64,000 nucleotides of DNA from Mikania micrantha (taxonomy: Eukaryota; Streptophyta; Magnoliopsida; Asterales; Asteraceae): assembly GCA_009363875.1 (NCBI GenBank), contig CM018692.1, positions 4,985,862 through 5,049,861 on the forward strand, in the 5' to 3' direction. Shown piece by piece: positions 35,946 to 46,350 of this stretch. Made by a program: the position numbers and the translations under genes. The notes below the pieces were generated by a model. It had not been told where the DNA came from. It was given only the letters and a program-made list of their open reading frames with translations, and did no database searches. Within the stretch, counting starts at the first letter, position 1. Each line of letters starts with the position of its first letter.

Positions 35946-36382
35946 AGGGCCAATACATATATACATTATATGTGTGCACCGCAAATGGGGCGATATACCT
36001 ACATTATATGGTAATGAAACGCGCGGACGTATTTCATATACCTACTTTATCTTCGCGTATTATTCAAAATGCACAAAACAAAATCTATAATTTTTAATGT
36101 ATTTCTAATTAATGTTAAACAAGAAATAGATATATAAAACTAGTTTCATATTTAGAGAGGTAAAAATATTAAAAATATGTCCAGCAATAATATATTTTTT
36201 TTCAATTATCAAACCTTATAATATCAAGGGGTCCACTTTACCACCCAAAAAAAAAAAAGAAAAAAGAAAAAAACTTTCAGCCACAAAAAAAAACCGAAGC
36301 AACATAACATCTAAATTTTAAGGATACGAATACAAGTAGACACTACTTCCAAACATCAGTTTTGCTGAGCCACCAAATTCTT
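35946..36382. promoter_or_regulatory. Promoter region of NdhT
   Basis: AT-rich flank upstream of the NdhT ATG at 36383. It contains GAAACGCGCGGACGTATTTC near 36016 and A-rich runs at 36245-36275. No canonical TATA box stands out close to the gene. Confidence 0.35.
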
Positions 36383-37510
36383 ATGGCTGCAAGAACAGCA
36401 ATACCCTCATCTTCACTGTCTCTCCTGCCAGCAAGAGGCGGTGTTACCACTGCAACCACCACGTCTACCACCGTCTCCTGGTTGATACCTGCCACTCAAG
36501 CAGGCGGCAGAAGTGTTCTACGGGTCTATGCAGCAGCAGCTGGAGGAGAAAGTGGTAGGCAGAGAGCACCACCAGGAGTTGATACCAGAATTCACTGGGA
36601 GAACGAGGATGAAGGGTGGGTTGGTGGCGGCAATAGCAGCGGCACCGCCACCCAAACGGTGGAAGAAGAGCAGAAAAACAACTTGATTGATGAAAAATTT
36701 TCTGAATTACTCAACAATTCCACTGATTCTCATTACCAGTGAGTATCCTTCATTCTCTCTTTAAAACGACCAAAATTATTAATACTTAATGAGGTTAAAG
36801 TGGTCGAACATATGATTTAAATCGTGTAATTTGGAAAAATGTTATAGAAAATAGTAAGTTAAAGTTGTTATAAACTTGAAATTAATAGAATTATAGTATT
36901 AATAAAAGTGTAGTTGATTATCTAATATTTAGACAGTTTGATTTGGCTCATCTCACACCATCAAGCCTAAGCCCTGTCAAACTTGAATGATATAATGCTT
37001 GAGCTTGGCTCACGTGGTCATATGAGCTAATGAGCAGCCTCAACTCGGCTCAGCCTAGGTTTACTAACTGTCTTGACCAATGATAGGTTCTTAGGGGTGC
37101 CAGCAGAAGCCGACTTGGAAGAGATCAAGGCGGCTTACAGGCGGCTATCTAAAGAGTACCATCCTGACACCACTACTCTCCCTCTCAAAGCCGCCTCTGA
37201 AATGTTCTTGAAGCTAAGAGAAGTTTACAACGAGTTGAGTGACCCAGAGAAGCGAAAATTCTATGACTGGACATTAGCTCAGGAAGCCGCGAGCCGTGAA
37301 GCCGAGAAGTTGAGGGTAAAACTGGAAGATCCATACATGAAAGATATAGAAAACTGGGAGTCAATCCCAGACATGGTTGACAGGCTTGGAGGAAGGAACA
37401 TGGAGCTGAGTGATCAAGCCAAGTCGGCTCTTACTTTTGATATTTTTATAATTATTTTCTCAATCTGTTGTATTCTTTATGTGGTTCTCTTCAAGGAACC
37501 TTATTACTAG
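36383..37510 (+). CDS. ndhT: NdhT (CRRJ), J-domain subunit of chloroplast NDH complex
   Basis: Two exons, 36383-36738 and 37087-37510, with a GT-AG intron; 259 aa. NdhT is a nuclear-encoded subunit of the ferredoxin-binding subcomplex of the chloroplast NADH-dehydrogenase-like complex, which drives cyclic electron flow around photosystem I. Residues ~1-50 are Ala/Ser/Thr-rich, as in a plastid transit peptide. HWENEDEGWVGG precedes the J domain (residues ~119-185), which starts FLGVPAEADLEEIK and contains the HPD tripeptide in SKEYHPDTT. After it come the conserved ESIPDMVDRLGGRNMELSD segment and a C-terminal transmembrane helix (residues ~234-253). Recognition rests on the conserved order of these blocks in plant NdhT. 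The ATG is the first in frame after upstream non-ATG codons. It converges with VPS37, 401 bp apart. Confidence 0.93.
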
Positions 37511-37911
37511 TATAATTGTGTATATAAAAGAAATAGTTGACTCTTTAAGGTCAAAGATAGTGATTTTATAGTTTGAAATTAATACATACACACCAACATT
37601 GTTCTTATTCTCATGTTTGTTGCAAAGTTTAAGATGGACAGTAAATGATGTAAAAATAACTCGACCCGTTTGGCCCATTTCACTTTTGTTATTTTCTTTT
37701 AGTTTGATTTATTCAACCCGTTGGAGATAATTAAGCCCACAAAATCGCAAACTTAAAAGTTAAAAAAAACATTAAAAAAAAAGGACAGAGATGGTATAGC
37801 TGTGGGTCAAGTTATCATGCAATATATACAGGAATCATGTAGCAGTGTTAATTTCTAATGAGCATGGTTGGAACTAAATAAGTGCATTTACCAGAGTCAT
37901 GAAAACACACA
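37511..37911. terminator. Shared 3' region between convergent NdhT and VPS37
   Basis: 401 bp between the two stop codons. It must hold the polyadenylation regions of both genes. No perfect AATAAA is placed clearly for either; AT-rich runs occur on both sides. Confidence 0.35.
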
Positions 37912-40900
37912 CTACTTTAACATATTGGCTGCAAGACGAGTGAGGGCCCATTTATGGTACAACTTACGAAGCCTCTTGTACTTGTGCATGAAAGTAGAGA
38001 GATCAATCTCTCTATTCAGAAGCTGCTGGTGGAGGGCTTCTGATTCATCCTCTGTTTTATTCATTGCCTCTGCAAACAACCAATCACCATTGTAACTAGA
38101 CCGCCTAAATTTAGATGTTGCAAAATGGGCACATGGTCGTGTTGACCAGAAACTTGCTTTTTTTAAGATAATTCATGTTGAATATGTTAACATAAACCAT
38201 AGGGTTACAACAATTATATGGCTTCAGAATAAAGCAATTTGGTGACTTTCTATGTTTCTAGAAAATTATATATGTTTTCCGTTAGCTATTTTTTTTAATT
38301 TACTCCTTTTGCTAAAGATCTCAAATTCAAATCCAGATTCCATTAAGTTAACTCCTTGAAATAGGGGTGTTGTTTGGGTTGGTTAATTGGGTCTCTTGGA
38401 TCAGGTTGTTCAGACTGGCTAGTCAATTTTCTCAGTTTGGGTTATTCAATTTTATAGAATATGAAAATGCAAATAAAGACCAAACCAAATAACCCTTGGG
38501 TGATAAGTAGGATCTGGTTTATGGGCATAATAGGGTCGGGGTAATCTGTATTCAGGTTGGGCCTGTTCGTTGGCTGCATTTGGGATTCTAATAGCCTCCA
38601 AAGAAGTGATGTGGTGGGTTAAAGTAGAGGAAAGACAACCTAGAGGTCTCAAGTTCAATTCCCACTCAGGACGATTTTCCTTGGAGGCCACTGATCCGGT
38701 TACTTGCGACCACGCTTTACCTGTTCCTCTCGCTTTTCCATTCTATACCATAAAAGAACCAATTTTACCTTGCAGACGGTGAAGCAAGGATGCAGGAGAG
38801 TAAAAATTGAGGATTTCTTGTTTCTGCTTTTCGAGTTCATTGAGCTTCTCTCGAGCAGCAGCCAGTTCAGTGACCCGAATTATTTGACACTATATTTTAA
38901 AAGAAAAAAATATATATTTAAAAAATAAACATCACCATCCTTTCCATTAGGAGTAGCATATGGGAGGATCAGGCAATCAAAATGGGTAATTTTTTGTACA
39001 TGTTAGATTGGATTGACCTGAAATACTTTTCCAGAGACATAATCTTTGATAAGCAGTGTCATATTTTGAAAATATAATTTAGGAAGTTTTATGCATTAAA
39101 AATACACTTTAGGAGACTTTTGACCCCTTTGGCATGTTTCCTTTTATGCCTGTTTCCTTCATTTTACCGGTTTGACCCATCGAAGATAGAATTTGGCCTG
39201 AATTGACCAATGATTACTAGGCATATTAAGAACTAACCTGGTTTTTAAGCTCCTTAATGTGTGGTTCTTTTTCCAAGTTGTGTTCTGCATAAAAGATTTA
39301 TGTTGGCAAATGATGCTGGTTTCCATTATATAAAACATGCTTATTGCATACAAGAAGGATTAAATAGACAGATTATGGAAGAACTCACTTGCAAGGAACA
39401 TAGTTTCGTTCCTCAATTCGTCCCTTAGCTGATATCAAGAATTAGAGAGAAGGTACATGGAAACAAATATATAAATTTTCAGATATTCATCATAGTTTTG
39501 TTTTCAAAATGCATAAAGATGGACTTCTTATGTTAATTTTCAAGGGAGAGATTGGGAGAATGAGAACAAGTATTAGCTCATTCACATCATCAATATGTGA
39601 AGAATACAAAAAAGCATGAAAATGTGTATACCATGTGTCTTTTGGTGTTGTTTCTTTGGTAAAACTGGGCAGAAAGATGATATGAAAACATGTGAATAAA
39701 CAACAAAATATCATGAAAATTGGAAGATGACTTACACGAATCTGCATTTGAACCAAGTCAAGTGAAAGTAAAAATTGTTGATACGCATTTTTGTCTGACA
39801 AAAGCTTATGCAGCTCACTTGCACTGAAAGAATTTCACAGGAAAAAAGCGATCTGGTCAAAAATGAAATTAGAAGGAAAAGAAAAGAGCTGTAGTTGTCA
39901 ATCTGCTCACAAGAAGATTCTTTCAAACCTGCTAACTGTAATCTTTTTGGGGAAAATTTTATGACAACATAACTATAAATAAAACCAAGTATCTAGCATG
40001 ATAAACACTCCAAATAAACCATGATTTTTATGTAATTGTGTGAAATTTGGAATAAATCAGACCAGCAAACCTTTTGTCTTTCAAGGCATGAACAATCTCA
40101 CTAGCCTCAGGTGGAATACGCGGTACTGGTCTATCTCGATTTGACTGCATATGATGTTGTTCTTCTTCATCATCCCTTCAGGAAAAGAAAGTTTAAAAAG
40201 TGTAAAAACGCAAAATGTAATAATTCCAACTGCAACATTCAATTATAATACTTCTCCCTACAAAAGATAAGCTCGTCGTTGACTTTTAAGAGTCAAATAA
40301 TTCACTTTTAGAAGCTACAATTGAATCAAGATGACCCTTTCAGGCTATGAAATTAAAGACAATATTAAAATATATAAATAAATAGTAAAACTAAATACTA
40401 AACAGATGCTAAAATTCACTTTGAAAGAGAGAAACTAGAATTGAACCCAAAAATGGAGTCCTCTACTCTCTACAGTCTTCAGCAATGTTTTCACGGCTAT
40501 ACCAGACCAAGAACCTCGTGCCTGTCTGGTCCGGGTATGCCTCTTGAACCGCTTTCATTTGAACCAGTGAACCAGACTTGCCAAGCCTGATTTTAACTCT
40601 TTCTTTTTTATCTTTTTTTAGATCTCATTTACTGATTTATTTAGTATTTCGACTTTATATTGTATTTATTAAAATTTTAAATATTAAACTAAAATTCATA
40701 CCAAAATATGAAGTATTTTCTTATATTTTGCTTTGAACTTATAAAACATGTATAATTTTCATAAATCCATATCCTGCCCGGCGACAAGTTGACTGGTAAA
40801 GTGATGATTTGATGTCCGGTCTGGTCCTACACTACAACAACCTTACCCAGAGTATTTCCACTTTTCAGTAGTGTCTGGGGAAGATACATTATAAACCTTA

Positions 40901-41360
40901 CCCTTATCCCAATTGGGATAGAGAGACTGCTCCGAAAGAGTCTCGGCTCAAAGTTATCGTTTCAACGATTATAACGTTATTTTCACAAAATAATTGAAAT
41001 ATCGCTAAAATTAGTGTCTGGACTCTGAAAGCAAATTGAACTTTTCTGTAATCAAACTACTTTGTCAAAAACAACTTTACGTCTCTGAATAGACGTATTC
41101 ATGAATCATGATCCACTACAAAATCATCCCAAAAACAACTTTCACCTCTCAAAAAGTCGGTCAGTTTTCAAATTCCCAAAGTACCAATAAACGTTTAAGT
41201 TTGCAATCAGCTAATCGATAGACGAAACGAAAGCTAAATCTTCATAAAAAAATTCAACAAGAGATATAAGAAGTTCACAACTATATCAATCAAACCCTAA
41301 AAAAGACACAAGGTGGAAATTGAAGCGAAGAAGGCAACCATACCAGACGGATTTGAACAT
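37912..41360 (-). CDS. VPS37: VPS37, ESCRT-I subunit (Mod(r) domain)
   Basis: ESCRT-I component that helps sort ubiquitinated membrane proteins into multivesicular endosomes, bound to VPS23 and VPS28. Exons: 41360-41344, 40175-40071, 39823-39736, 39428-39389, 39284-39238, 38889-38769, 38069-37912; 191 aa. Landmarks of the Mod(r) coiled-coil domain are present in order: ELHKLLSDKNAYQQFLLSL, LRDELRNETMFLA, LEKEPHIKELKNQCQIIR, ELAAAREKLNELEKQKQEIL, NFYSPASLLHRLQ, then the C-terminal FMHKYKRLRKLYHKWA. All junctions are GT-AG and preserve the frame. The N-terminal part before the domain is short (about 38 residues, acidic and Pro-containing) compared with the ~70 residues usual in Arabidopsis. The first exon codes only six residues. 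Introns contain two SINEs and a CCGGTCTGG-rich repeat. Confidence 0.92.
38605..38790 (+). mobile_element. tRNA-derived SINE, TTAAAGTAGAGG family, copy 2
   Basis: Plus orientation inside a VPS37 intron, directly beside exon 6. The A box is in GTGGTGGGTTAAAGTAGAGG (38611-38630) and the B-box-like sequence is TCTCAAGTTCAATTCCC (38647-38663). It matches the minus-strand copy at 35580-35700. The right end may touch the donor side of exon 6 (ends 38769), so the boundary is approximate. Confidence 0.55.
40845..41010 (-). mobile_element. Au-like SINE, copy 2
   Basis: In intron 1 of VPS37, minus orientation. It reads GAGCCGAGACTCTTTCGGAG, AGTCTCTCTATCCCAATTGG and TACTGAAAAGTGGAAATACT, then CTGGGTAAGGTTGTTGTAG. 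The TTGTTGT-type 3' tail is diagnostic of Au SINEs. Confidence 0.7.
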
Positions 41361-41945
41361 GATTGGGGAATCGAAACAGGCTAATTGGTTGAGGTTCTAA
41401 TGTTGTTGGTTGTCAATTTTGGCAACAGCTTTTATGGTTTCAACAACATCGTGTCGCAACGAGAATTTGCAGTATGATTTCCTGGTAGAAGAAACAATCA
41501 ACGGTTGTGGGACCGTTTGAGAAGAGAGAAGGTTTTATGTCCATATCCGTTGTTAACCCCGTAGAGTTTTTTTTGACTTTTTCCGATGTTTGAGTCAAAA
41601 ATTGAACTATATTACTAGTTTTATCCTCACCGCGCGTTATGGCGGAAATACGTAGTTTAATCCGGTAAAATAACAAAAAAAAAAACTAAACTATACAATT
41701 CATAGATTTTTTTAGATAAATAATAAAACTGATAGGTTAAGTTACCATCAAAGTACTGAAATGTAGTGTAGAGATGCTCTTCTCGATCCATTATGTTCGA
41801 ATGTATTGTTGTTATGAACTCATCGGAATCTATGGTTTCATTCCCATCTGCATTCGCCTGTTACATTTTCAATATATATATATATATATATATATAAATA
41901 ATATCATTCGAAATGATCAAATTAATAAAGTTATATATATATATA
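41361..41945. promoter_or_regulatory. 5' flank of VPS37, with Helitron 3' terminus
   Basis: The first ~200 bp upstream of the VPS37 ATG serve as leader and promoter. At 41615-41660 a Helitron 3' end lies in minus orientation: hairpin CCGCCATAACGCGCGG, then TGAGGATAAAACTAG (CTAG at 41615-41618) and T. Its body to the right is not bounded. The site is only about 255 bp from the VPS37 start, so it may influence the promoter. Confidence 0.5.
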
Positions 41946-43627
41946 TAGGGGAGTGATATTTTAAGAAGGCTAAAACCCATGAGAAGCGTGAGAAGCAATC
42001 TTGTCCCTTGATTTGTGGTGTTTTATGGTCAAGATCGCGCGGTGGCAATTATGCAAATAATATGGCGTTTGAAAGACGCGAGATGGGCATAATACTAATT
42101 TGGTGTTTTTTGAATTAAAACTAACCTCCCCAATTTCTCTAAATCCCGTAAAAAACGCATTTAACCTAGCTCGGTGGTGGATATAAATTGGTATTATAAT
42201 GTATTTTCTTATTGATATGTCTCGATATATGGTGTTGAACCTTTGTTATGGTTTTTTTAATCTAAAAAACACCGTAAATTCTAAACTACGTATATAACAT
42301 GTATAAAATCAAGAAACAGAGCATTATTTAAAAAAAAACACCATAAAATTTTAAAATGTAACGGTGATTAGTAGGGCTGTAAACGAACCGAACGTTCAGC
42401 GAACAGTTCGTGAACCGTTCGGCGGGAAGTTCGTTTATGTTCGTTCGTTTAATAAACGAACGAACACGAACAAGAAAATTCCGTTCGTTTAGTTAAATGA
42501 ACGAACATGAACAAAGGTCATGTTCGTTCATTTGTGTTCGTGAACGTTCGGTAACATGTTCGTTTACGTTCGTTTATGTTCGGTTAAGTTCATTTATATT
42601 TAGTCATTAAATGTGTTGTTTATTTTTAATTTTTAGTTTAATACCATAATACTTAAAGTTATTTTTAGTTTAATACTATAATATCTTAATTTATATATTT
42701 ATAAATGATTATCTCTATTGCTTGAGATTAAAAATGTTGATATTTATAGTTTCAATAATATGTGTCCGTTAGCGTTCATGAACCGTTCGTGAACAAGCTA
42801 AATTCTTAATGAGCGAACATGAACAAGAATTTTCGTTCGGTAAGCGTTCGTGAACCGTTCGTGAACAACTTAAAAGTTAAACGAACGAACACGAACAAGG
42901 GCTCGTTCGTGTTCGTTCGGTTCGTTTACAGCCCTAGTGATTAGGGCTTTTGGATTCAAAATAACTTGTAATACTTGGATTCAAAACCACCATACAATCC
43001 AAAAAACACAATACAATCTGAAAAACATCATAAAATTTGAAAAACACCATAATATCAAAAAACAGAGCATCATTTAAACGAAATATCAAACAACATACGA
43101 AATAACACCATACAATCTGAAAAACACCATACAATATGAAAAACACCATAAAATCTGAAAAAACCGTACAATATGAAAAACATTATACAATATGAAAAAC
43201 ACCATAGAATCTGAAAACGCCAAAACACAATATACAATGCTAATATAAACACCATAAAGACAATATGAAGCTAACTGGTAAAGCCAAATAACATAATATT
43301 AAAAACACCATAACCTTGCGTCTCTTCTGTGTTCGATTCCATCACATCGTTACCAAAAAAAAAAAAAACTAAACGATCATTCGCAGATGAAATTCGAATC
43401 ATAAAATCAATTACAATCTGTGATTTCTTTTTGTAATCGATAATTGATTTATATTTTTTAAAAATGCTGAGCGACAAACATGGTATGTTTCCAAAATAAC
43501 CGCTAACAATTATCAGAGCAAATTACGTAAATACCCATATCTATTAAACCTTTGAAAATACACGTGTATGGACAGGATTACTTCTCACACTTATCATGGT
43601 TTTAAGACTTTTTAGCCAAACCTTATA
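41946..43627. mobile_element. Foldback element 1 in (TA)n with AAACACCATAAA repeats
   Basis: The left end (GGGGAGTGATATTTTAAGAA, then GGCTAAAACCCATGAGAAGCG) is paired with the right end read inverted (AAGGTTTGGCTAAAAAGTC, then TTAAAACCATGATAAGTGTG). Both ends are embedded in TATATA runs. The right interior is an array of short units such as GAAAAACACCATAAAATCTG, partly matched in inverse in element 2. A 565-bp hAT MITE is inserted inside it. Short frames through the array are repeat-derived and not genes. Confidence 0.72.
42372..42936. mobile_element. hAT MITE with GTTCG subterminal repeats
   Basis: Exact 8-bp target duplication GTGATTAG at 42364-42371 and 42937-42944. Inverted ends TAGGGCTGTAAACGAACCGA. 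Both ends are filled with GTTCGTGAACCGTTCG-type motifs in both orientations, the subterminal binding-site pattern of hAT elements. 565 bp, no ORF. It is inserted in foldback element 1. Confidence 0.88.
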
Positions 43628-43652
43628 CTATATATATATATATATATATATA
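43628..43652. repeat. (TA)n microsatellite
   Basis: Uninterrupted TA run at the border between the foldback element and the next Helitron. Comparable runs lie at 31763-31808, 44399-44436, 45929-45960 and 53912-53954. Confidence 0.9.
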
Positions 43653-44395
43653 TCTTATCTTACTATTATAATAAACAAACATCTTCATTTGCCACTTGTC
43701 ACATTTCTAATACCATAATGCCACTTGTCAATTTCTTATGCTTTAATTTAAGTCTTTCTCTTATTAAATAATTTACATTATCTCTTTCATTAAATAATTA
43801 TAACAACAATAAATTATGATATTATTTATCTTTTATAATAGTTTTCAATATATTCAAAATCAATTCATTTTATTAGGGAACCTATTTTAAAAAATATTCT
43901 TTTCCCTAAAAATCAGATTTCTGGAAAAATAGGAAACATTTCAATTTGTTATTTTTATAAAATAAAAGCTTTATTAATTACAATTTTTTTCAAACAAAAT
44001 GAAATATAAACCGAAAGTTATAAAAATGATAATATAAGTTTCATTTTTTATCTTTGTGTGTTTAATGATAATTTTAAATTAGTTTCTTTAACTTTAATAA
44101 TAAAAAAATACTACTTATTATCTTAATTTGAAATAGTTAATTTTTGATAATAAACTAACTAATTAAATTTTTAACATTAGTTAGTTTAAAGATCTCAATT
44201 ATTACAAAACAAGAAGTTAAATGATATTCCTATTGTTATTACAAAAATTATTGTTTTGTTATTTAAAGTCATTATTAATACATAATTTAATCATTTTATA
44301 TCATATATTGTTTCACAATTTTTACATTTTCAATAGTAATTATTTGATATTTTATATTTTATATTCAATCCGTGTAACACACGGGTAATAACGTA

Positions 44396-44396
<1 letters not shown>
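43653..44396 (+). mobile_element. Non-autonomous Helitron, TCTTATCTTACT family, best copy
   Basis: Plus orientation. The 5' end TCTTATCTTACTATTATAAT follows A of a TA run. The 3' end is the hairpin CCGTGTAACACACGG, then GTAATAACGTAG and T of the next TA run. The 744-bp body is AT-rich, with TGCCACTTGTCA repeated near the 5' end. No ORF. The terminal tetranucleotide GTAG departs by one base from CTAG. Confidence 0.72.
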
Positions 44397-44436
<40 letters not shown>

Positions 44437-44438
<2 letters not shown>

Positions 44439-45924
44439 AGTGATATTTTAAAAAGAATGAAAACCATAAAAAGTGTGAGAAGCAACAAGAAAGTGACATG
44501 TGTACATTAGGTTAAAGGGTATAGATGTTAAAATAAAAAAGGAGGTTGCAATGCAAGTCACATGCAACTTTATCCACTTTTTTTAAACGTTCGTAACTAT
44601 TTTACACGTTAACATTTTTTTAAAAAAATTACACCATAAAATCAAGCGTTTTTTTACTTTTTTAACGAGTATAATATTGCTATATTAAAAAAATTAACAA
44701 AAGTATATGTTCATGAAACTTGCGTTTTTATGGCGTTTTTGAACACTACTAGCAGAACATAAAACAACACAGGGTATTTTATGGCGTTTTTTATGGTGTT
44801 TTTGAATACAAAAATACCATAAACACTTAAGTTTAAACATGGTGTTTTTTAAATTTCGTTTTATGATATTATCGAATAAAATATATTGTAAACACCATAA
44901 AGCACATTTATGCTTGATTTTATGGTGTTTTTGATTTATGTGTTTTTGCATAACGAAACTAAATGTTTTATGGTGTTTTTGAGCACTAAACAAAATAATA
45001 ACGCTTAATTTTGCACTTAGTGTTTTAAACTACATAGGGGCATTTTATGGCGTTTTTTATGTGTATTTGCTGAATAAAGACACATCATGTATTTTCAAGA
45101 TAAAACACCATAAAACATTGTTATTCATAGAAAATTGTGAACATAAGAAAAAACATATAGAAAAACACCATAAAGAATCGTTTTTCTTTTTTGTTTATTC
45201 ATTAAAAAAACTATAAAACTAGTAATTTTATGAACATAAAAAAAACCATAAGATGTTTAGTTTTCATGCACTTACGATAAAACACCAAATTTCGCAAAAC
45301 ACCACGTTGTTTACAAAATAAAACGAATGTATGTATTCAGCATGTACATTTGCTGAATGAAAACACCATGTGTATTTTCCAAGATAAAAACACCATAAAA
45401 TATAGTTATCTGAGAAAAATTTAGAAGGGACATAAAATAAACACCATAAAAATTTGTTATCCTTTTTGTTTATTTAGTGAAAAACATTAAAGTGTTTTAT
45501 TAGCATTCAAAAAACACCATAAAAAGCTAAGTTTCATTAACCTACGAAAAAACACCATAAACAACCAGTTTCATAGAACATATTAAAAAATGCCATAAAA
45601 ACACCCAGTTGAATACAACACCCAAATTAATTGTTTTTTAATGTATCAATATTATACTCGTTGGAAAGATAGAAAAATTCTCGATATTATGGTGTAGTAT
45701 TTTTTATAAAATAATTACGTATGAAAAAGTTACGATCTTTAAAAAAAAGGAGAAGTTATAAAAAGTCAACAATGGTTGCAATACCTATTATACCATTTCA
45801 GCCGTTTTAATTTCCTTTTAAAATCTCTTTTTGACGTGGCACATTTATAACACTTCAAATCCAAGATCAATGATTGAAATTCCTTCTCACACTTTTTATG
45901 GTTTTATGACTTTTTAGCCAAACC

Positions 45925-45929
<5 letters not shown>
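44437..45929. mobile_element. Foldback element 2 in (TA)n with AAACACCATAAA repeats
   Basis: The left end GGAGTGATATTTTAAAAAGA followed by GAAAACCATAAAAAGTGTG pairs with the right end read inverted: AAGGTTTGGCTAAAAAGTCA followed by AAACCATAAAAAGTGTG. The interior is dominated by ACACCATAAA and its inverse TTTATGGTGTTTT in more than 20 occurrences, with the inverse form mostly on the left and the direct form mostly on the right. This gives a hairpin-like organisation. No gene. Confidence 0.75.
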
Positions 45930-45960
<31 letters not shown>

Positions 45961-45963
<3 letters not shown>

Positions 45964-46350
45964 AAGAGATCATATAATAACCCTCCTTAATTGAGGTAAC
46001 CCATTAACCCTGGCAAAAAACGCTCAAAACGCAAAAAAAAAATCATGGTTTTTTTTATACAAAAATAGGGGGCTCCTTTTTTAAGCGTTCGCTAATTCAC
46101 AAGCGTTTAAAAGTTAAACGAAATGTAAGTTTGCGTTACACTGCGACACTTAAATATATCTTCGTAGTGTAACGCAAACTTACATTTCGTTTAACTTTTA
46201 AACGCTTGTGAATTAGCGAACGCTTAAAAAAGGAGCCCCCCTATTTTTGTATAAAAAATACCATGAATTTTTTTTTTGCGATTTGAGCGTTTTTTGCCAG
46301 GGTTAATGGGTTACCTCAATTAAGATGGGTTTTTATTTGTTCCTTACCAT
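45961..46350. mobile_element. Compact foldback element, near-perfect hairpin
   Basis: A ~390-bp element whose two halves are inverted copies. Paired landmarks are GGTAACCCATTAACCCTGGC, GGGGGCTCCTTTTTTAAGCG, TTCGCTAATTCACAAGCG and GTTTGCGTTACACTGCG. The turn lies at about 46145-46175. It is flanked by TATATATA on both sides. A diverged relative is at 53527-53914. Confidence 0.85.

Noticed and set aside
42934..43255. Hydrophobic Phe/Tyr/Val-rich frames as membrane proteins
   Set aside because: They arise from translating the AACACCATA repeats of foldback element 1.
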